Below, in pieces: positions 24,987-33,638 of a stretch of DNA of 64,000 bases. How positions within the stretch are numbered: the stretch's first letter is position 1; each line of letters opens with the position of its first letter. This DNA comes from an uncultured Verrucomicrobiae bacterium (GTDB taxonomy: Bacteria > Verrucomicrobiota > Verrucomicrobiia > Limisphaerales > UBA1100). The translations under genes and the position numbers were made by a program. Location: positions 23,210 to 87,209 of the forward strand of contig CALKBX010000020.1 in the NCBI GenBank assembly GCA_937775205.1, written 5' to 3'. The notes under the pieces were generated by a model. It was not told the origin of the DNA. It saw nothing but the letters and a program-made list of their open reading frames with translations, and did no database searches.

Positions 24987-26096
24987 ATGTTTTTTTCTGA
25001 TAGCTTCCGCCAACCCGTGAACAATCCTTTGCCGAACATCCCGAATCCCTGGAAGATCTTTCGTGAAGATCTGGCGCAGGTGATGGAAAAGGAAAGCCGC
25101 GTGGTACTGCCCAAGCGCTGGATGCGTGTGGCGCGGTTTATCCTGCTGGCGTATCGCAAGTTCGACGAGGAACGCTGCTTCATGCGCGCGGCGGCGCTGG
25201 CTTTCAACTCGCTGCTGGCGCTCATCCCGGTGCTGGCGCTGGCCACAGTGCTCACTACAGCAATCGGGCAAGACGGCAAATCGCAATCGGTGCAGCAGTT
25301 CGTGGGGAAAATTATTGTCAGCGTGTTGCCGGCCAAACACGAGGATCCGGCGAAGGAAACTGAGATAAAAAAAATCCGCGACGGCTTGCAGAAAAATATT
25401 TCTGACTTCAGCAACAACCTCGCGCAGCAGGTAAAGTTCGACAAGACGGGTGTGCTCAGTGCACTGGTGTTTGTGTATCTCGGGCTGATGGTGGTGATGC
25501 AGTTGGAGGATACGTTTAATGATTTGTGGGCCGTGCGGCGGAGTCGAGTGTGGTACTCGCAGTTGCTAAAATTTTCGCCGGGGTTGGTGCTCGGCCCCGG
25601 CTGCATCATCCTCGCCTTCGCGCTGGCCAACGCGGTGCATTTTGAAAACATCAGCGGCCAACTGCAATCAATGGGCGCGGTGGGCAATGTGATCGTGCCG
25701 CTGCTCTTCGCGATGGCGGGCTTAACGTTTTTGTACAAGCTCATCCCGAATACCAAAGTTTCGTGGACCGCTGCGATTTGGGGCGGCGTGGTGGCCGGCA
25801 TTTTGTGGCAACTCAACCACCTCGCCAGCGCGCTGTATATTTCGCACGTGGTGGTGGAGAAAGGTTGGTACTCACAAACCTACGGCGGCAGCCTCGGCCT
25901 GTTGCCGGTGTTTATGTTGGCGGTTTATTTTACTTGGCTGATTCTGCTGTACGGCGCGCTCGTCGCCGCGCGGGTGCAATACCACACCACGCCTCTCCAG
26001 GAATCCGTGGAGGACAAAGATGCCGAGCCAAAAAAACCCAATCCCGGCGAACGCGAGGGCGATGATTTAACAGAAGCCGATGAAGCCAAAAAATAA
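24987..26096 (+). CDS. YihY/BrkB-family membrane protein
   Basis: 369 residues from ATG 24987 (the ORF track starts at a TTG 24 bases earlier inside a palindrome). The YihY core is visible: CFMRAAALAFNSLLALIPVLALA, followed by five further hydrophobic helices, with WTAAIWGGVVAGILWQLNHLA and WLILLYGALVAARV near the end, then an acidic/basic soluble tail (about 335-369). The family was once annotated as RNase BN, which is wrong; its role is unknown. The following gene starts within its last codons, so they are co-translated. Confidence 0.88.
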   Translation: MFFSDSFRQPVNNPLPNIPNPWKIFREDLAQVMEKESRVVLPKRWMRVARFILLAYRKFDEERCFMRAAALAFNSLLALIPVLALATVLTTAIGQDGKSQSVQQFVGKIIVSVLPAKHEDPAKETEIKKIRDGLQKNISDFSNNLAQQVKFDKTGVLSALVFVYLGLMVVMQLEDTFNDLWAVRRSRVWYSQLLKFSPGLVLGPGCIILAFALANAVHFENISGQLQSMGAVGNVIVPLLFAMAGLTFLYKLIPNTKVSWTAAIWGGVVAGILWQLNHLASALYISHVVVEKGWYSQTYGGSLGLLPVFMLAVYFTWLILLYGALVAARVQYHTTPLQESVEDKDAEPKKPNPGEREGDDLTEADEAKK

Positions 26097-26631
26097 TCCG
26101 CTGCGCATCGCGCAATTGGTGTTCGTGCTGACCGCCGCCGTGTGGCTGGGCGGCGCGGTACTTTTCACCTTCGTGGCCGGGCCCATGTTTTTCGCACCCG
26201 AATTGGCCGAAGCCCTCCCCAAACCCCGCGACGGCATCGTGGCACAGGAACTCATCCACCGCTTCACCGCCTTCCAACTTTCGCTCGCCGCCATCGCCGC
26301 GCTCGCGCTGCTGGCGGGATGGCGGCTGGAGGGCAAAGGCGGAAAATTTCCCCGCGCGCGGGCATTGCTGCTGGCGGTGATGGTGGCGCTGATTGTGTTC
26401 GGTTTGATTTACATCACCCCGCGCCTCGAATGGCTGCATCAGCTGAAGTACCCCGACTATTTCAAAATAGGAACCACCCCCGAACAAACCGCCTACGCCA
26501 ACAAATCCTTCGGCCCCCTGCATGGCATCTCGCAAATTGGAAATTTAGTGGTGCTATTCGGATTGATCGCCCAACTCGTGCTCGCGTGGAAAGCCGAGGT
26601 GGGGATGAAAGAAAACCGCAACCCAATGTAG
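26080..26631 (+). CDS. DUF4149-like integral membrane protein
   Basis: 183 residues with four predicted helices (LVFVLTAAVWLGGAVLFTFVA, FQLSLAAIAALALLAGW, ALLLAVMVALIVFGLIYITP, IGNLVVLFGLIAQLVLAW). The opening VWLGGAVLFTFVAGPMFF is typical of DUF4149/copper-resistance-D-like small membrane proteins. The start overlaps the end of the YihY gene by 17 bases. Function unknown; joint expression with YihY suggests an envelope role. Confidence 0.75.
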   Translation: MKPKNNPLRIAQLVFVLTAAVWLGGAVLFTFVAGPMFFAPELAEALPKPRDGIVAQELIHRFTAFQLSLAAIAALALLAGWRLEGKGGKFPRARALLLAVMVALIVFGLIYITPRLEWLHQLKYPDYFKIGTTPEQTAYANKSFGPLHGISQIGNLVVLFGLIAQLVLAWKAEVGMKENRNPM

Positions 26632-26636
26632 CCGAT

Positions 26637-26713
26637 GGTAGGGACACGCAAAGCGCGTCCCTACCGTGCTTGCGGAAAATTCAGAATGAAAAAACCCAGG
26701 CCACCGGCCCGGG
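26637..26713. repeat. Adjacent family B and family C palindromes
   Basis: Family B: GGTAGGGACACGC / GCGCGTCCCTACC (26637-26665, one mismatch). Family C: CCCAGGCC-ACC-GGCCCGGG (26695-26713), followed by GCTACA. They fill the gap between the convergent DUF4149-like and rsfS genes and match elements at 16292-16321 and 20893-20911. Confidence 0.85.
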
Positions 26714-27064
26714 CTACACTTCCGCTGGCTCCACCAAAGCGGCGTCGTTCCACAGCTCTTCGAGGTCGTATTGGTCGCGGACGGATTGGAGCATCACGTG
26801 CACAATCACGTCGTAATAATCGAGCACGACCCATTGATTTCTCCGATCCCCTTCGGGTTTGGGCGGGGGCACGGCGTGATCTTTTTGGAGGCGGCCGGCG
26901 ATATCCGTCCAGATAGCGCGCACGTGTGGCTCGCTGTTGCCGGTGGCGATCACAAAATAATCGGTGATGGTCGACACCTTTCGCACATCGAGCACGAGCA
27001 GATTCTCCGCCTTTTTATCGTCGGCGTATTCGCGGCACGCCAGAGCCAATGCTTGTCCTTCCAT
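26714..27064 (-). CDS. rsfS: Ribosomal silencing factor RsfS
   Basis: 116 residues of the RsfS/DUF143/Iojap family, which binds ribosomal protein uL14 and blocks subunit joining during starvation. Family motifs: ADDKKAENLLVLDVRKVSTI, TDYFVIATGNSEPHVRAI, NQWVVLDYYDVIVHVM and FYDLEELW-like DQYDLEELWNDA. It follows nadD by 7 bases, a conserved neighbour pair in many bacteria. Confidence 0.95.
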   Translation of the reverse strand: MEGQALALACREYADDKKAENLLVLDVRKVSTITDYFVIATGNSEPHVRAIWTDIAGRLQKDHAVPPPKPEGDRRNQWVVLDYYDVIVHVMLQSVRDQYDLEELWNDAALVEPAEV

Positions 27065-27071
27065 ATTTATC

Positions 27072-27689
27072 CTAGTAACTATGCCTTAGTTTCAGAGCAG
27101 CCGCAACCGCGGCCGGCACAAAATTTTCGATCTCTTCAATGGGCTCACCCGCACGCAGGCGATCGCGCAAATCACTGGCGGAAATAGCCACCGGTTCCCC
27201 GCGCAACACAGTGCCGCGAAAGGACGGCGGAAATTCCGCCACGCCGGTTTCCGATTTCCCAGCCCCTTCGCCACTCCCGTCGGAACGGGGCACTACCACA
27301 AAAGTGGCCGCGTCCGCAAGCGCCGCCGCTTCGCGCCATTCAGGCAGCGTGGGCACATGATCCGCGCCGATGAGATAAAATAACTCCGCCTCCGGAAAGC
27401 GCGCCGCATAATCGCGCACCGTATCGATAGAGTACGAAACCCCCGAACGCTCGATTTCCTGCGCATCAATTTCGCAACGCGGTTCATCCGCAAACGCCAA
27501 CCGCAGCCACGCCAACCGATCTGCCGCCGGCGCGGGCATTTGCTCCGGCTTAAAAGGCGATTGCGCTGCGGGGATAATAAACAGCCGATCCAACCACACC
27601 TCCGCCAACGCCGCCCGCGCCACCATCATGTGCCCGAGATGAACGGGATTAAACGAGCCACCAAAGAGACCAATGCGTTGCGCCGCCAT
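27072..27689 (-). CDS. nadD: Nicotinate-nucleotide adenylyltransferase
   Basis: 205 residues; adenylates nicotinate mononucleotide in NAD synthesis. The nucleotidyl-transferase signature IGLFGGSFNPVHLGHM with the HxGH motif is at the N-terminus, followed by PAAQSPFKP, FYLIGADHVPTLPEW and the C-terminal ISASDLRDRLRAG. Its start lies one base after the cstA stop, and rsfS follows, giving a cstA-nadD-rsfS operon. Confidence 0.95.
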   Translation of the reverse strand: MAAQRIGLFGGSFNPVHLGHMMVARAALAEVWLDRLFIIPAAQSPFKPEQMPAPAADRLAWLRLAFADEPRCEIDAQEIERSGVSYSIDTVRDYAARFPEAELFYLIGADHVPTLPEWREAAALADAATFVVVPRSDGSGEGAGKSETGVAEFPPSFRGTVLRGEPVAISASDLRDRLRAGEPIEEIENFVPAAVAAALKLRHSY

Positions 27690-27690
27690 G

Positions 27691-29577
27691 CTATGCCTTG
27701 GCCGAAGCAGGTTCCGGTTTTTGATCGAGTGCGTTCTCCTCCAGCACGCCTTTGGCTTTGGGGAAAATTTTGATAGCCTCGACGATCATCCAAATTTCCA
27801 GCGCGATCGTTGCCAAGCCAATACCGCCGAGGAGGTAGTTGGGCTTGTGATCAGGGAATCCTTCCCGCGCGGTTAACAACCAACCGGGCGCTTCCCACAG
27901 TTGATAGGTCATCGCCCATACCGGCATGATGAGCATGAAAATCATTGGGATGGCGAGGAACCAAATCGCGCGCCCGCGGCGCCACAAATAAAAGGTGATG
28001 ACAAGAAATGACAGACCGGCGAGCAATTGATTGGTCGCACCAAAAAGCGGCCAAAGAAGAAGCCCGCCTTTGCCGGCGTTGGCGAGGCTCCATACTTTGC
28101 CCGCGGGCGGCACGGCGGCCATTGCACCGGCGATGACGATGGCGAAAATTGTGGCGCCGTGTTTGTTTTGCAACCACGCCAATGGAGCGAGTGGCGGAGT
28201 ATTTGATTCACCGATTTTGCCGCCGAGTGTGGCGGCGAGTTCCTGCACGACGTAACGTTGCAAACGGCAGGCGGTGTCGAGCGTGGTGCCGGCGAAGGAG
28301 GCGACGAGCACGCCCATCAACGCGATGGCCACGGCGGGCGCGATGCCGAGCGCTTGGAGGAAATTTGCCGAGCCCTGCACAAACGCGCCGACCTTCGCGG
28401 CCAATGCACCGGCGGCGAGCCAGTCGCCGTACTGCGCGGTCCACGCGGCGGTGCCGGTGAGCATCGTGCCCTCATGCATCATCCCGAGACCGAGCCCCGC
28501 GCCGCAGGCGAGGATGACCAGCGTGGCGAGAAAGCCCTCGGTGAGCATACTGCCGTAGCCGACGAAGCGCGCGTCCTCTTCGTTCTTGAGTTGTTTGCTG
28601 CTCGTGCCGCTGGAAACGAGGCAGTGAAATCCACTGACCGCGCCACACGCGATGGTAATAAATAGGAACGGAAAAATGAGCGGCGCGTTCTTAGGGCTGA
28701 AATCCCACATCGGCGCCACCATACTGAGCGTTTGTTTTTCGCCGCCGCTTGGCGTGTAGCCAAAGAACGCCGCCACGCCGAGGCCGAGCACGATGAGCGC
28801 CAACGCGGAAATCAATTGCAACGAGTTGATGTAATCGCGCGGCTGCAGCAACGTCCAAACCGGCAGCACGGAAGCGACGTAAGAATAGCCAAGCAGCACG
28901 AGCACCCATTGCCACAAAGGCCACGCGGCGAGAACGGCGTTGAATGCGCCGAGCGCGCCGGTGTTGCCGTAGATGACGGCTAGATACATCACCGCCAACG
29001 CGATGAGCGACGGCAAAAATAATCCAAAGCCTTTGCGATGCAAGAGGGTGCCGATGACGATCGCGATTGGGATTTGCACGATGCACGGAAAGATGGCGGC
29101 GGGGTATTGCTTGAACACCGCGGCGATGACTAATCCAAAAATCGCAAGCACCACGGTGAGCGCCATAAATAATACGAAGAGAAAAAGTAGGCGGACGCGT
29201 TTGTTCAAAACACGACCGGCAATTTCGCCAACGGTTTGGCCGTTGTTGCGGAGGCTGACGACAAGTGCGCCAAAGTCGTGCACGGCACCAATGAAAATAG
29301 AACCGAGCACGACCCACAATAGCGCGGGAAGCCATCCCCACATGATGGCGATGGCCGGGCCGACGATGGGGCCGGTGCCAGCGATGGAGGTGAAGTGATG
29401 GCCGAAGACGATGGATTTTTTAGTGGGCACGTAGTCGACGCCGTCCTCAAGTTTTTCGCTGGGGCAGACGGCGCTGGCGGAGAGACGGAAGATTTTTTTG
29501 CCCAGCCAGCGTCCATAAGTGTGGTAGGCAACGATGAATCCGAGGCCGGCGAGCAGGGCGATGAGGAGGGTTTCCAT
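27691..29577 (-). CDS. cstA: Carbon starvation protein A, peptide/pyruvate-type transporter
   Basis: 628-residue polytopic membrane protein of the CstA family, linked in E. coli to peptide and pyruvate uptake under starvation. Signatures include FGHHFTSIAGTGPIVGPAIA, ALLWVVLGSIFIGAVHDFGAL, CGAVSGFHCLVSSGTSSKQL and ASFAGTTLDTACRLQRYVVQEL. It is somewhat shorter than E. coli CstA (about 700). First gene of the cstA-nadD-rsfS unit. Substrate in this organism unknown. Confidence 0.94.
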   Translation of the reverse strand: METLLIALLAGLGFIVAYHTYGRWLGKKIFRLSASAVCPSEKLEDGVDYVPTKKSIVFGHHFTSIAGTGPIVGPAIAIMWGWLPALLWVVLGSIFIGAVHDFGALVVSLRNNGQTVGEIAGRVLNKRVRLLFLFVLFMALTVVLAIFGLVIAAVFKQYPAAIFPCIVQIPIAIVIGTLLHRKGFGLFLPSLIALAVMYLAVIYGNTGALGAFNAVLAAWPLWQWVLVLLGYSYVASVLPVWTLLQPRDYINSLQLISALALIVLGLGVAAFFGYTPSGGEKQTLSMVAPMWDFSPKNAPLIFPFLFITIACGAVSGFHCLVSSGTSSKQLKNEEDARFVGYGSMLTEGFLATLVILACGAGLGLGMMHEGTMLTGTAAWTAQYGDWLAAGALAAKVGAFVQGSANFLQALGIAPAVAIALMGVLVASFAGTTLDTACRLQRYVVQELAATLGGKIGESNTPPLAPLAWLQNKHGATIFAIVIAGAMAAVPPAGKVWSLANAGKGGLLLWPLFGATNQLLAGLSFLVITFYLWRRGRAIWFLAIPMIFMLIMPVWAMTYQLWEAPGWLLTAREGFPDHKPNYLLGGIGLATIALEIWMIVEAIKIFPKAKGVLEENALDQKPEPASAKA

Positions 29578-29707
29578 GGCTATGACGCGCGGTGGCGTGC
29601 CGGAAAACTAGGGGGTCTTGGCGAAAAATGCAATGCGCGCGGGCGAATGGGCATTTTTTCAAAAAATTCAGTTGTTAACAGGTGTTAGCAGTGTTAGTAA
29701 CTAACTT

Positions 29708-29737
29708 TTGCCGTTGGCAAGGCTTATCAACTATAAA
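29708..29737 (+). promoter_or_regulatory. Promoter for the small basic protein gene
   Basis: TTGCCG, 18 bases, TATAAA. The predicted transcript start near 29744 leaves a leader of about 75 bases that ends in a good Shine-Dalgarno (GAAGGAA, about 9 bases before ATG 29819), which is rare in this window. Confidence 0.55.
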
Positions 29738-29818
29738 GAATGCCTCGCCCGTGCTAAAGACTGGTGTACTGAAAAGGCGCTACGAACTGGCAGGGCGGGG
29801 TGACGAAGGAACAGATTT

Positions 29819-29974
29819 ATGTCACGACATCGCAGTTTACGATCTTCGAATACACTGGGCGCTAAGCGCAACGTGCTGAAGCGCTTTGAGCGCGTGGCAC
29901 TGCTTAAGGAGCGCGGCGAGTGGAAAGAGGGCGACCGCGTGGTGGGACTTCGCAAGACGAAGCCCTCCGAATAG
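29819..29974 (+). CDS. Small basic protein, TIGR04137-type
   Basis: 51 residues, too short for the ORF track. The sequence (MSRHRSLRSSNTLGAKRNVL, KRFERVALLKERGEW, GLRKTKPSE) matches my recollection of the small basic protein family TIGR04137, found in Verrucomicrobia, Lentisphaerae and Planctomycetes. It has a clear Shine-Dalgarno and promoter, suggesting strong expression. Net charge is highly positive, so nucleic acid or ribosome binding is likely, but no function is established. It is one of the better lineage markers in the window. Confidence 0.88.
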   Translation: MSRHRSLRSSNTLGAKRNVLKRFERVALLKERGEWKEGDRVVGLRKTKPSE

Positions 29975-30080
29975 CGGCCGCGTAATTATTCGCTTCGATG
30001 TCACGGGCCTTCGCCCGGAGGTGCATCTGTTCCACGGTGAGACACTGAACGGAAGTTCTGTGCCTGAATGAGAACAGTTG

Positions 30081-30785
30081 ATGGTGCGCCTGCAAAAATT
30101 CTTGGCCCAAGCTGGGATCGCTTCGCGGCGTGCCAGCGAGACGATCATTCTGGCCGGGCATGTGGAGGTGAATGGCCGGTCGGTCACGCGACTGGGAACC
30201 CAAGTGGATCCCGCGAAAGACGTGGTGACTGTTTCCGGCAAACCCATCCAACCGTTGAGTCATCGCTATGTCGCGGTGCATAAACCCAAAGGGGTTTTGT
30301 GTACCCGGAAAGACGAGCGCGGGCGGGCCCTGTTGGGCGACCTGTTGCCGCCGGACTGGGACCTGAAACCCGTGGGCCGACTGGACCGCGACAGCGAAGG
30401 ATTGATCTTTGCCACGAACGACGGCGAGTTCGCACTGCGGATGACTCATCCGCGGTACAACGTGCCCAAGGTCTACACGGTGGAGGTGAAAGGCAAAGTG
30501 CCACAAACGGCGCTGACGCAATTCACCGAAGGCGTAGAGGACGCGGGCGAGTTGTTGCGGGCCCGCAAGGCGACTTTGGTGAGGAGCACTCGCGCACGCA
30601 GCATCGTGCGGATTGAGCTCACCGAAGGCAAAAACCGCGAGGTGCGTCGATTGTTTGCGACACAGAAAATAAAAGTCATCCGACTAACCCGGGTGCAAAT
30701 AGGAAAAATAAAATTAGGCGAGTTGCCCCCCGGCAAATGGCGAACACTAACAGAAACTGAAATCCAAACCTTGTTGAGGAACTGA
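30081..30785 (+). CDS. RNA pseudouridine synthase, RsuA/RluB family
   Basis: 234 residues. An N-terminal S4 RNA-binding domain (VRLQKFLAQAGIASRRASE, GHVEVNGRSVTRLG) precedes the RsuA/RluB/RluE/RluF catalytic domain with KPKGVLCTRKDERGR, the catalytic Asp in VGRLDRDSEGLI, and EGKNREVRRLFA. The ORF track starts at TTG 30078; ATG 30081 is the likely start. The closest common subtype is RluB (23S rRNA), but the target cannot be fixed by eye. Its stop overlaps the next start (TGATG). Confidence 0.92.
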   Translation: MVRLQKFLAQAGIASRRASETIILAGHVEVNGRSVTRLGTQVDPAKDVVTVSGKPIQPLSHRYVAVHKPKGVLCTRKDERGRALLGDLLPPDWDLKPVGRLDRDSEGLIFATNDGEFALRMTHPRYNVPKVYTVEVKGKVPQTALTQFTEGVEDAGELLRARKATLVRSTRARSIVRIELTEGKNREVRRLFATQKIKVIRLTRVQIGKIKLGELPPGKWRTLTETEIQTLLRN

Positions 30786-32263
30786 TGAAAACTACCCTGT
30801 CCCGTATATTAACTCCCGCGCTCACACTCGCGGCCACCACCCTACTCATCGCGCAAACCGCGCCGCCCATTCCAGCTGGACCGGGCGCGCCACCCACGCG
30901 CCAGCCCGAACCGCCCGCGCAACCGGTCCCCACACCGGCTGTGCCCGCGCCCTCGCCGGAAATTATTCCGCTCACTGTCACCCCGGCAGTGCCCGCTGCA
31001 CCCGCCGTGCCGCTGGTGCCACCTACCATCACGCCCCCCGTGGTGCCGCCGGCGCTCACACTGCCAACCCAACCCGCCGCCCGCCGCACTGCCTGTGCAG
31101 CCGGCGTTGATTGAATTAAAACTCCCCACGCCACCGCCCTCCATTGGGTTGGGCGTCATCACCGGTACCCGCGTCAGCGCCCGCGGCAAAGCCACGGTGC
31201 ACAGCCAGCTCGTGTTTCGGTTTGGCCAAAATGAGCCAGTGAACATTCTCGAGGAAATCACGCTCGCCACGCCCAAAGCCGGTGAGCCGCGCAAATGGTT
31301 TCGCGTGCAAGTGCCGCTCGATGCCGGCTTGTGGGTACATCATCAGTTTCTTCACAACCAACGCATCGTGACCATCGTGGGCAACGACGGCAAACCCTCG
31401 CCACACACTTACGCCAGCGTGAAGCCCGACCGCCTCAACGTGCGCGGCGGCGCAGGCGATGCGTTCCCCGTCCTCGGTCAGCTGCCCCAAGGCACGGACG
31501 TCGCCCTCACCGGCGCGCAAAAGGGTAAGTGGCTGGAAATCTTCGCTCCGGGCAACTGCTCCGTATACGTGGCCTCGCAATTCGTGAAACGCGCCAACGG
31601 TAACGTAGCCAACGTCGTTGAAGTGCCGACCCTTCCGGCAGAGCCCCAACCGGACATCCAACCGCAACCGCCCATCATCCTGCCTTTGCAGCCCGGCGTG
31701 CAACCGGTCTTACCCGCGCAACCCGGCACCATTGCTCCCGCAGTTCCCGGAGCCAGACCGGCTGTGCCCGCCGAAACCACCATCACCGTTGACCCCAAAA
31801 CCTTCGGAAACCCCGGCGGCGGACAACCACCCCCGGAGGCATCGGCATCCTCCCCAAACCACCCAAGCCAACAGCACCAGTGATTACCAAGCCCATCGAA
31901 CCTGGTAAACCCGCCGTGCCCACCAAGCCTGTGCAAGTGGCCAAGGCCAACCCTAACCTTCCCCCACCCAGCAAACCGGTGGTGGACAAAAACGGCGCGC
32001 CCATTCGCATCGTCACCCGCGAAGGCATCGTGCATCGCACACTAAGCCTGAGCGCCCCCTCGCGTTACGTGCTCGAGCATCTCGATAGCGGCAAGACCAT
32101 TAACTTCCTCATCACCCAACATCCGGCGTTGGAGAAGAAAATGGAAAAACTGCTCGGCCGTCGCATCCTCGTCAGCGGACAGGAAGCAATGGATGCACGC
32201 AATCAGCACACGCCGGTGCTCATCATCAAAACCTTAAAGACCACTGACGACACCGACAAGTAA
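30785..32263 (+). CDS. Secreted proline-rich SH3b-domain protein (two frameshifts)
   Basis: Three overlapping ORFs (30785-31114, 31095-31883, 31880-32263) read as one protein of about 492 residues. Removing one C near 31080 joins ...TLPTQPAA to LPVQPALIELKLP. Adding one C to the C5 tract at 31830-31834 joins ...GGGQPPP to GGIGILPKPPKP. The repaired protein has a signal peptide (MKTTLSRILTPALTLAATTL), a Pro/Val/Ala-rich arm, a bacterial SH3-like domain (VKPDRLNVRGGAGDAFPVLG, GKWLEIFAPGNCSVYVASQF), a second Pro-rich arm and a C-terminal globular region (VHRTLSLSAPSRYVLEHLDS, TINFLITQHPALEKKMEKLL, GRRILVSGQE). Probably an envelope or cell-wall-associated protein. Both lesions lie in GC-rich low-complexity DNA and may be assembly errors. 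Confidence 0.72.
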
Positions 32264-32264
32264 C

Positions 32265-33179
32265 GTGGCTATCGACGCCATTGAAAACCGGATTGATGGC
32301 CATACCATCGCCGAGCAAATACACGGGGAAACCCGGCGGCATATTGAAGCCCTGAGTGAGCGGAGCACGCCGCCGGGTCTTGTGTTTGTGCGCTTAGGCG
32401 AGGATCCCGCGTCGCGCGTGTACGTGGGGATGAAGGAAAAAACCTGCAAGCGCCTCGGCATTCAGTCGACCACCCACGTGCTGCCGGAGGACACTTCGGA
32501 AAAGGAGTTGCTCAAGCTCATCAGCGAACTGAACGCCAACCCCACCGTGCACGGCATCCTCGTGCAGGCACCGCTGCCCGCGACCATCAACGAAGCCACC
32601 ATCTTTGCCGCCGTGTCGCCTAATAAAGACGTCGATGGATTTCATCCCGTCAACGTCGGCAAACTGTTGCTCGGCGATCCTGATGGCTTTGTGCCCTGCA
32701 CCCCCGCCGGCGTGCACGAGCTGCTCATCCGAAGCAGCGTGCCCATCCAAAGCGCGGAAGTAGTCATCCTCGGGCGCGGCAATATCGTCGGCAAACCGAT
32801 GGCCGCCATCCTTTGCCAAAAGGCCGAACACGCCAACGCCACCGTCACACTGTGCCATTCACGCACGGCGAACCTCGCCGATCATTGCCGACGCGCGGAT
32901 ATATTGATCGCCGCTATCGGTGTGGCGGAATTTGTGAAAGCGGATATGGTGAAGCCTGGCGCCACAGTCATCGACGTGGGCGTGAACCGCATTGCCGATC
33001 CCAAAGCCAAGAACGGCACGCGGCTGGTGGGCGATGTGGACTTCGCTGCCGTCCAGCCGGTGGCCGGGCTCATCACGCCCAACCCCGGCGGCGTAGGGCC
33101 GATGACCATCGCGCTGCTCATGCGCAATACCGCCCGGGCCGCCGCGCGCGCGACGGGGCTCAATCTCGAATCCATTTAA
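32265..33179 (+). CDS. folD: Bifunctional methylene-THF dehydrogenase/cyclohydrolase
   Basis: 304 residues; interconverts 5,10-methylene-, methenyl- and 10-formyl-tetrahydrofolate. Family motifs: RVYVGMKEKTCKRLGI with the catalytic Lys and Tyr, GILVQAPLP, PNKDVDGFHPVNVGKLLLG, PCTPAGV, ILGRGNIVGKPMA and TPNPGGVGPMTIALLM. It starts at GTG 32265, one base after the upstream stop; no ATG gives the full N-terminus. The folate theme recurs with folC at 50.8-52 kb and YgfZ at 8.4 kb. Confidence 0.96.
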   Translation: MAIDAIENRIDGHTIAEQIHGETRRHIEALSERSTPPGLVFVRLGEDPASRVYVGMKEKTCKRLGIQSTTHVLPEDTSEKELLKLISELNANPTVHGILVQAPLPATINEATIFAAVSPNKDVDGFHPVNVGKLLLGDPDGFVPCTPAGVHELLIRSSVPIQSAEVVILGRGNIVGKPMAAILCQKAEHANATVTLCHSRTANLADHCRRADILIAAIGVAEFVKADMVKPGATVIDVGVNRIADPKAKNGTRLVGDVDFAAVQPVAGLITPNPGGVGPMTIALLMRNTARAAARATGLNLESI

Positions 33180-33188
33180 TTTCATAAC

Positions 33189-33635
33189 ATGACCGACGCA
33201 CGAATTCTCCCCGACCTCCAATGCTCGCTGATGTGCGAGGACGTCCGACAGGAAGCCAACGGCAATATTTTCCTGATCGGCGTGCTGAACCAAATTGTCG
33301 TGCCGCAGGTGCCCGTGGCGGCGAACAAGCTGGCGTGCTTCAACCGCTGGACCGCCGGTGTGGGCGAATTCAACGAAGTGGTGAAGCTGATCGCGCCCGA
33401 TCAATCCACCGTGGTTCGCGAGAATGCGCTGGCGTTTTTGATGGAGAACCCCGGCGTGGTGCGCACAAACGTGCATATGTTTCAGGGCGTGGAGTTCACC
33501 GAAGCCGGTGTGTATTACGTGGAAGTGACCATCGACGACGTGCTGAAGCTGCGCTATCCGCTGCCATTGGTGGTGATGCCGCAAAACCAAAACGGCAGTG
33601 GCGACAGCGACGACAACGCAAGCGAGCAGAAGTGA
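33189..33635 (+). CDS. DUF6941-like protein
   Basis: 148 residues beginning MTDARILPDLQCSLMCEDVR, with NGNIFLIGVLNQIVVP and a C-terminal beta-rich half (VYYVEVTIDDVLKLRYPLPL). The layout matches DUF6941 proteins, compact beta domains of unknown function. No signal peptide or membrane helix. It begins 9 bases after folD and ends 3 bases before a membrane protein gene, so it is likely part of the same transcript. Function unknown. Confidence 0.7.
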   Translation: MTDARILPDLQCSLMCEDVRQEANGNIFLIGVLNQIVVPQVPVAANKLACFNRWTAGVGEFNEVVKLIAPDQSTVVRENALAFLMENPGVVRTNVHMFQGVEFTEAGVYYVEVTIDDVLKLRYPLPLVVMPQNQNGSGDSDDNASEQK

Positions 33636-33638
33636 TTT

